Source: Trichostrongylus colubriformis (Eukaryota > Nematoda > Chromadorea > Rhabditida > Trichostrongylidae). From it: a stretch of 64,000 nucleotides of DNA. A program made the position numbers and the translations under genes. The notes beneath the pieces are model-generated. The model did not search any database, was not told the DNA's origin, and saw only the letters and a list, made by a program, of their open reading frames with translations. The DNA lies in contig OZ022256.1 in the NCBI GenBank assembly GCA_963978905.1, forward strand, positions 19,221,743 to 19,285,742. Reading direction: 5' to 3'. Shown piece by piece: positions 58,878 through 64,000 of the stretch (position 1 is the stretch's first letter; the number at the start of each line of letters is the position of its first letter).

Positions 58878-59159
58878 ACTGGCCGTGGAACTGAAGCCCC
58901 TAGGGAGGACACTTAGTTTGTCTTAGTAACCTCAACTTCACTCATAGTCGCTATACTGTCAGAAAATAAATGCTGATATGGCAATACTGTAAAGCACCTT
59001 CTATGGTAATGGGTTAGTATAACAAATAGATGAACCAATAACGATGTAATAATCCTACTATATGTAATCGGCTAAGTGTGTCTGTTGGTGTGTGTGTATG
59101 TGTGTGTCTGTTTGACCGGAAATTCATATCTCGCGTCGCAGCGAAGACAGGACTCTGAA

Positions 59160-59980
59160 TTTTAGGTATGATATAGGGGGTGGTAAGGGGGTCCCAGCGG
59201 AGGTAGAAAGTGATAGCAGCTGATAAGGGCTGATAAGGAGCCTCGAAAGGCTAATGTCGCCAAATCAGTTTCGCCTTTCAGGTCGATTCTAGAGCGCCCA
59301 CACTCATATAAGTGTTTTGAGGGATGGGACGGGCACATTAAATATGGGTGAATCGAATTGATAACGCTTGATAAGATTCGATAAGGAGCGGCAAAAGGCG
59401 CATGTCGCCAAATTCGTTTCACCCTTCGGGTCGATCCTAGACTGCCGACACTCATAGGTGCTTTGGGGGGTGGGACGGGCACATCAATGGGGAGTGATCA
59501 AAATCGATAACACTTGATAATGGTGATAAGGAGCCGCGAGAGGCGAATGTCGCCTAATTAGTTTCGCCTTTTGAGTCGATCCCAGAGCGCCCACACTCAT
59601 AAGTGTTCTGAGGGATGGGACGGGCACATTAAATGTGGGTGAATCGAATTGATAGCGCTGGTAAGATTCGATAAGGAGCGTCAGAAGGCTAATGTCGTGA
59701 AATCCTTTCCCCTATTCGGGTGGATCCTTGAGCACCGACACTCATAGGTGCTTCAGGGGGTGGGACGGGCACATCAATGGTGGGTGATCCAAATTGATAA
59801 TGGTTGATAAGATTCGATAATGTGTGTCGAAACGTTAATGTCACCAAATCCGTTTCTCTTTTCGGCTAACAGTGGGATGTTCACACTGACAGGTGTAACA
59901 GGGTACGGAGACCTTAATGGTGACTTTTCGCAACTGATAACTGTCTACAGGGGCTGATAAGGGCCACTAAGCACTAGGGA
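59160..59980 (+). repeat. 146-bp tandem satellite, about 5-6 units
   Basis: Landmark GATAAGGAG (or variant) recurs at 59232, 59380, 59524, 59670 and 59816. Each unit also has AATGTCGCCAAAT, a TTTCGCCTTT.GGTCGAT block and GGGATGGGACGGGCACAT. A TGTGTCTGT-rich leader precedes it. Confidence 0.9.
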
Positions 59981-60610
59981 AGGAATTAAATCCGGTACAC
60001 CGCTTACTATTACTATACGACTGCTGTAGTGAATGCTCCTGATGCTCAGTACCATTGAGTGAACATATTTTGTTTGTTCTGATATCTGCCGCCGATGTAT
60101 CAACCGCTAAATTTCCTAGCGTTTCAAATAATGGTACATGTCTTTTGATATTGCGATCTGTATTGATAACCATGATACAACCTATATTTGTGATAGCGAA
60201 GCAAGCGGTTCATTCTCTCATGCGGTGCCAGCAACAATATCGGGTATCGACCGCTAGACTATGCAGAATTCGGAATAGTAGTGCATCTTTACAAAAACGA
60301 TAAGCATCGATAACTGGCATACGGATCTCTCACCAATATGTAGGAAATAGATGCTCAGCTGATGGACTAATTGCTACCAATTGATGCAATTTTCAAGATT
60401 GTCGATCTCGAAACTATGTAAACTCCCAATAGTGGCCACTCCAGCCAAAGGGTTAACTGATTGGTGGATTCACCATGTCATTTCTGAACATTGATCGTCG
60501 ATATCATTGTAGCGAAAGGTATCGACCGCTAAATCATCTGGCCTGTGGAAAATGGTGACCTTCTTCAGCGGCGATATCTTCGATATTGGTTAATATCTAT
60601 CAACTATATG
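59981..60610. repeat. Diffuse repeats after the satellite
   Basis: ATATGTAG.AA.TAGATGCTCAG and TATCGACCGCTA.A blocks occur two or three times (near 60092, 60246, 60335, 60518, 60605). Confidence 0.45.
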
Positions 60611-60649
60611 TAGAAAGTAGATGCTCAGGAAAAAGTCAACATCAATCAA

Positions 60650-61054
60650 TTCTTCATTACATAATTCTGTTGAGGTAAATAAATAATAATTCGCACAGTA
60701 CTGTGCGATAGCCCAACTGGTTACAACAAATAATGCGTGAGTAACAAAGTAGATAAGTAGATATAACGGCACCGTAGCTCCTGGATAAAACACATCTCGC
60801 AGGGATGTCCTGTCCTGTACTAGAGTGATCTAAACGACAGGTGAGAGTAAGTGAAGCATAACAAAAATGATAGTGTAGAAACATAAAATGATGGCACAAG
60901 AAAGAACCAAACCTGGGCGATGTCGATGACTTGCTGTACTAGATCTTCAGTGCAATAGGAAGGATAACACTCGTCCCAGCAACGCCGAGTCGCAAACCAG
61001 CATAAGAAAATGAACCACGAAAATACATACCTGAATTCGAAAAGTTAATGAACT
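60650..61054 (-). CDS. Exon-like hydrophobic frames, unknown
   Basis: One frame (61054 down to about 60830) reads FSWFIFLCWFATRRCWDECY, PSYCTEDLVQQVIDIAQ and onward. Another (about 60799-60660) reads GATVPLYLLIYFVTHALFVV then TSWAIAQYC after a TTTTATCCAG acceptor. They may be exons of a small membrane protein, but phases do not join cleanly. Confidence 0.3.
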
Positions 61055-61252
61055 AACAAGAAATGAGCTATTTGTGATTCACCACGTCCCATCGCTGTCT
61101 TTCCTGCTATCTCCGAGTGTTTGGAGACCTGAGAGGCCCAAGAAGGGAGAAAATAAATTAACGATTTTCCGCTGATCTATACGTTTGGAATTAAGAGATA
61201 GTAAAGCTCTACGACGAGACAAGGGTGGTTACCATGAACTAAGGGTGGTGAG

Positions 61253-61424
61253 AAATAACACATGAGTGAACTAAAGGTGAAAGTGTAAGAGTTGCTGAAG
61301 ATGTAGAGCAACGACGCCGAATGCTAGAAATGGTAAAATAACACATGAGTGAACCAAAAGGTAAAAAGGGTAAGGGTTGCTGAAGTTGTAGAGAAACGAC
61401 GCTGAATGCTAGAAATGGTAAAAT
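61253..61424 (+). repeat. Direct duplication, unit about 86 bp
   Basis: Two copies starting AATAACACATGAGTGAAC and ending GAATGCTAGAAATGGTAAA. Weaker copies of the same motifs extend to about 61630. Confidence 0.8.
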
Positions 61425-63639
61425 ACGATTTTCATGTTATCTCACTGACAGAAGCGTTATGAACTAAAGAAGAACCGAAAATCTGTACGTGGAATGAAGG
61501 TAGTCATCCTGAATCAAGTGTGATGAGAAGTACCGCTTAATTGAACTAAAGGACGACAAGTTGTAAAAGCTGCGGAACGGCGAGAGATAACGACGAATGC
61601 GTAAAATCGTAAATTACGATTTCACCCTGCTGCTATATCACGTGACGACGGATTACGGTAGTTGCGCGGCGGGACCCCTTGTTGTTATAATTTGATCCCC
61701 CTTGAGTCGCTTGTGAGGGGTAAATTGATTTGGATGTTTTTGCTTTTTTGTGGAACTTCTGTGGACTGCAATACGCGAATGGACATATTTGTAGGCGAGG
61801 ACGAGAGACGAGGCGAGGACGTTAGTTCATTTGTAATTCATGTTAATTTACTATTATGTTGGTGTTCTCGCATCTATGTTGTTACAATGGCTTTTGGTTC
61901 GTTGACCTAGGTATTTACTGTAGAAGAGTTGCTGGATGTTCAAAACTGGCTCGAGATTGAATGCATTTGTCCTAGCTTTTTTTCCTTCGGTTTGAACTGC
62001 TGTTATGAGCAAGTCGAGCAAGTAAGCTACATACATGAAACACCGTGCCCATCAACTACCTAATTGGATGGCCAGTCCTTATGGTAGATAGGATGAGGTA
62101 CCTCCCCTGGTGCGCCTAATATTTAGGACTAACTGAATGAACGGTCTAGACCTCCAGCCTACTTTCCTGTCCTTACAGGATAACGATCCACCCATCACCA
62201 ACACACGCTCCCCGTTGGTGAGGGCTGGAACATCTAATGCTTCCAGATTTAAGGCGTTAGCTCTATGCATTTCCATTCACCTCAACCTTGCTAATCCGAG
62301 CCCGAAAGATATTGCACTGAATAGGAACCCTGCGCGCATGGACGCTTGGCTGGCTAGTTGCCACAGTCTCGCCGAATCGCAGCGTCCGGGTTCCAGTGTG
62401 CGTGGCCTTTATTTATAGTCAACCCCATACTAAATGCTTTGTTGTGTCATGCATGCCTGTGGTCTGACAGCGGTAGAGATGGGGGAGGGAGAGGGGACCC
62501 TCGGGTGGTGTGGATCATCGATTGGTGAAATCGATGACTTCGGGTCTGACAATGAATACCAACGGCCGATGCACCATGATCAATTGACGCCTTCTCCTTT
62601 AGGCATCTCAACTTTATTCGTGCACGAGTCTCCTATTTCGACCATCTCCAGCGGAAGAAAGCTGAGCTCCCCTTAGTTTTTCTGCCTTCTCGTCAAAACG
62701 CATTGATCTGGCAATGATATATGATATGACTCACGTCAGCTTGAATCATCTTGGTTCATTTCACTGGCATGGTTCATTTTTCATGTAGGCATGCTGCAAC
62801 TGAACTTTGGCTGTGTGGCGCTTCATTCTCATTTGATCATTGTTCTACTGGTGAGGTTTCCAATAGCACGATATGTAAGCGGTTTCAGATATGACGCGTG
62901 CTTCTGTAAATGGCAATATATTGGGATTCAGTATGGGGCGGAGGAGAGACGCAACTTATTTTATGTAGAAAGTAACTCGCGCCTTTCCCTAACCGAACCC
63001 ACGCTAACCCTCAATCGATTTTCAGTATGTTAGGAAGGGAATCCATAATGCACATGCTAAGAGCAAAAAAGTGAGGAATATTATTAGGAAGGGACATGTT
63101 ATTAGTATATGTAGCAGAGGGAGAATTCGAATAATAGAGTTTCACATTGATAAGTCTAATCTCTCGACTGACGTTGCAAGGTTTTCCGTAATAAATAAGG
63201 TGCCCATTGACTAGGTAACGGGCGACGGCGCACTTGAACGTAGTGGTAGGAAGTTCGTTTGTATCATCGACAGTTTTAGCTACACGATGTATCTTGCGTG
63301 TCGCTCGCCACCGCTAAGAGCGCGACACACATAAGATAATTTGAGCAGGAGTTGCTCGGCGATGTGGTTCGGTAAATACAGAAAACAACTTTATTGAATT
63401 AACACTCGTGCGAGTGTACCAGTCCATAATGCGACCCATATCGTTTGAATCTATGCGAGTTGGGTCTTCGATGGTCTGGTACATTATTTGCCACGCAACC
63501 ACTGGGTACCATCACTACATACGACCCGATGATGACAATGTGCTGAAAATTCAATTCTAGTGTATATACATATTTCGCTATATCTGTCTGTCCGTGTGTC
63601 TGTGTTTATGTTTATTTGCCACGAACTCCATATCTCGCG
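61425..63639. other. No gene identified
   Basis: Frames at 61662-61910, 62079-62676 and 62791-63033 have no motif or splice support. The 62.1-62.7 kb stretch is GC-richer and repeat-like. Confidence 0.35.
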
Positions 63640-63990
63640 TTTTGGATCCTGAGATCTACAAGTGATATAGGGATGGTAAGGGGACATCAATGGTGAGGGG
63701 TTCGAAGTGGTACAGCCGATAAAGGCCGGTAGGGAGCGTCGAACGTCAAATGGCTTCAAATTCGTTGTGCCCTTTGGGTTGAGGATGGAGCGTTGATACT
63801 CATGGCTACTATGTGGGGTGATACGGCGACGTCAATGGTTGGTGATTCAATTGATAACCTTTGATAAGTCGATAAGGAGGGGAGAACGTGAATATCACCA
63901 GTCCGTTTCGCTTTTCTCGCTAACCCTAGAGCGCTGAGAGTCATAGGTTTTTGAAGGGTGCCTCTCGAAAACGATGCCTTTCCTAAATCT
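63640..63990 (+). repeat. Second array of the 146-bp satellite family
   Basis: About two diverged units with GATAAGGAGG at about 63874, ATACGGCGACGTCAATGG and CGTTTCGCTTTT, again preceded by a TGTCTGTCCGTGTGTCTGTG leader and CATATCTCGCGTT. It runs towards the window edge. Confidence 0.75.
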
Positions 63991-64000
63991 CAGGGATGTG

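Noticed and set aside
62079..62418. Frames on both strands over GC-richer sequence
   Set aside because: Both strands are open over the same DNA and no family is recognised; more likely a repeat.
1..64000. CRISPR arrays, operons, bacterial or phage systems
   Set aside because: Repeats are inverted or satellite-type, not spaced direct repeats with unique spacers; introns and nematode splice sites show a eukaryotic genome.

Overview
The window looks like nuclear DNA from a parasitic, hookworm-like clade V nematode. This is an inference from four things: small exons with TTTCAG-type acceptors, a possible spliced-leader acceptor directly at a start codon, an abundance of Tc1/mariner, Penelope-like and fold-back elements, and many tRNA-derived repeats. 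There is no operon structure, ribosome binding site or other bacterial feature. Most long open frames are shadows or pieces of repeats.

Positions 4508-18536, minus strand, hold one gene that can be reconstructed end to end: a choline kinase in ten exons, about 453 residues. All splice phases agree. Brenner's phosphotransferase motif (HNDLQEGN) and the IDFEY / YNYRGFDLGNHFCE choline kinase signature are intact, so it reads as a working gene for the first step of the CDP-choline pathway. Its introns are filled with mobile DNA: a Tc1-like element, three copies of a 740-bp TA-flanked element and two fold-back elements. A tRNA-Trp gene lies antisense in one intron, 36 bp from a splice acceptor.

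Positions 1-4500, downstream of the gene, contain a broken Penelope-like GIY-YIG endonuclease, a second GIY-YIG fragment, a hammerhead-like motif and a fold-back arm.

Positions 18.6-60 kb are essentially a transposon graveyard with no gene I can identify. It contains a nested 850-bp palindrome, several fold-back families, tRNA-derived inverted repeats, two mariner families (one copy carrying a nested element with a clear target duplication, another itself nested in a TA-flanked element), a Tc1-like element with double binding sites at each end, and a Tigger/pogo relic. A few orphan exon-like frames are listed with low confidence.

Positions 58.5-64 kb hold a GC-rich open frame, a 146-bp tandem satellite that reappears at the window end, an exon-like hydrophobic frame and further diffuse repeats.

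Only one cellular protein-coding gene and one tRNA gene are well supported. Everything else is repeat-derived or uncertain.
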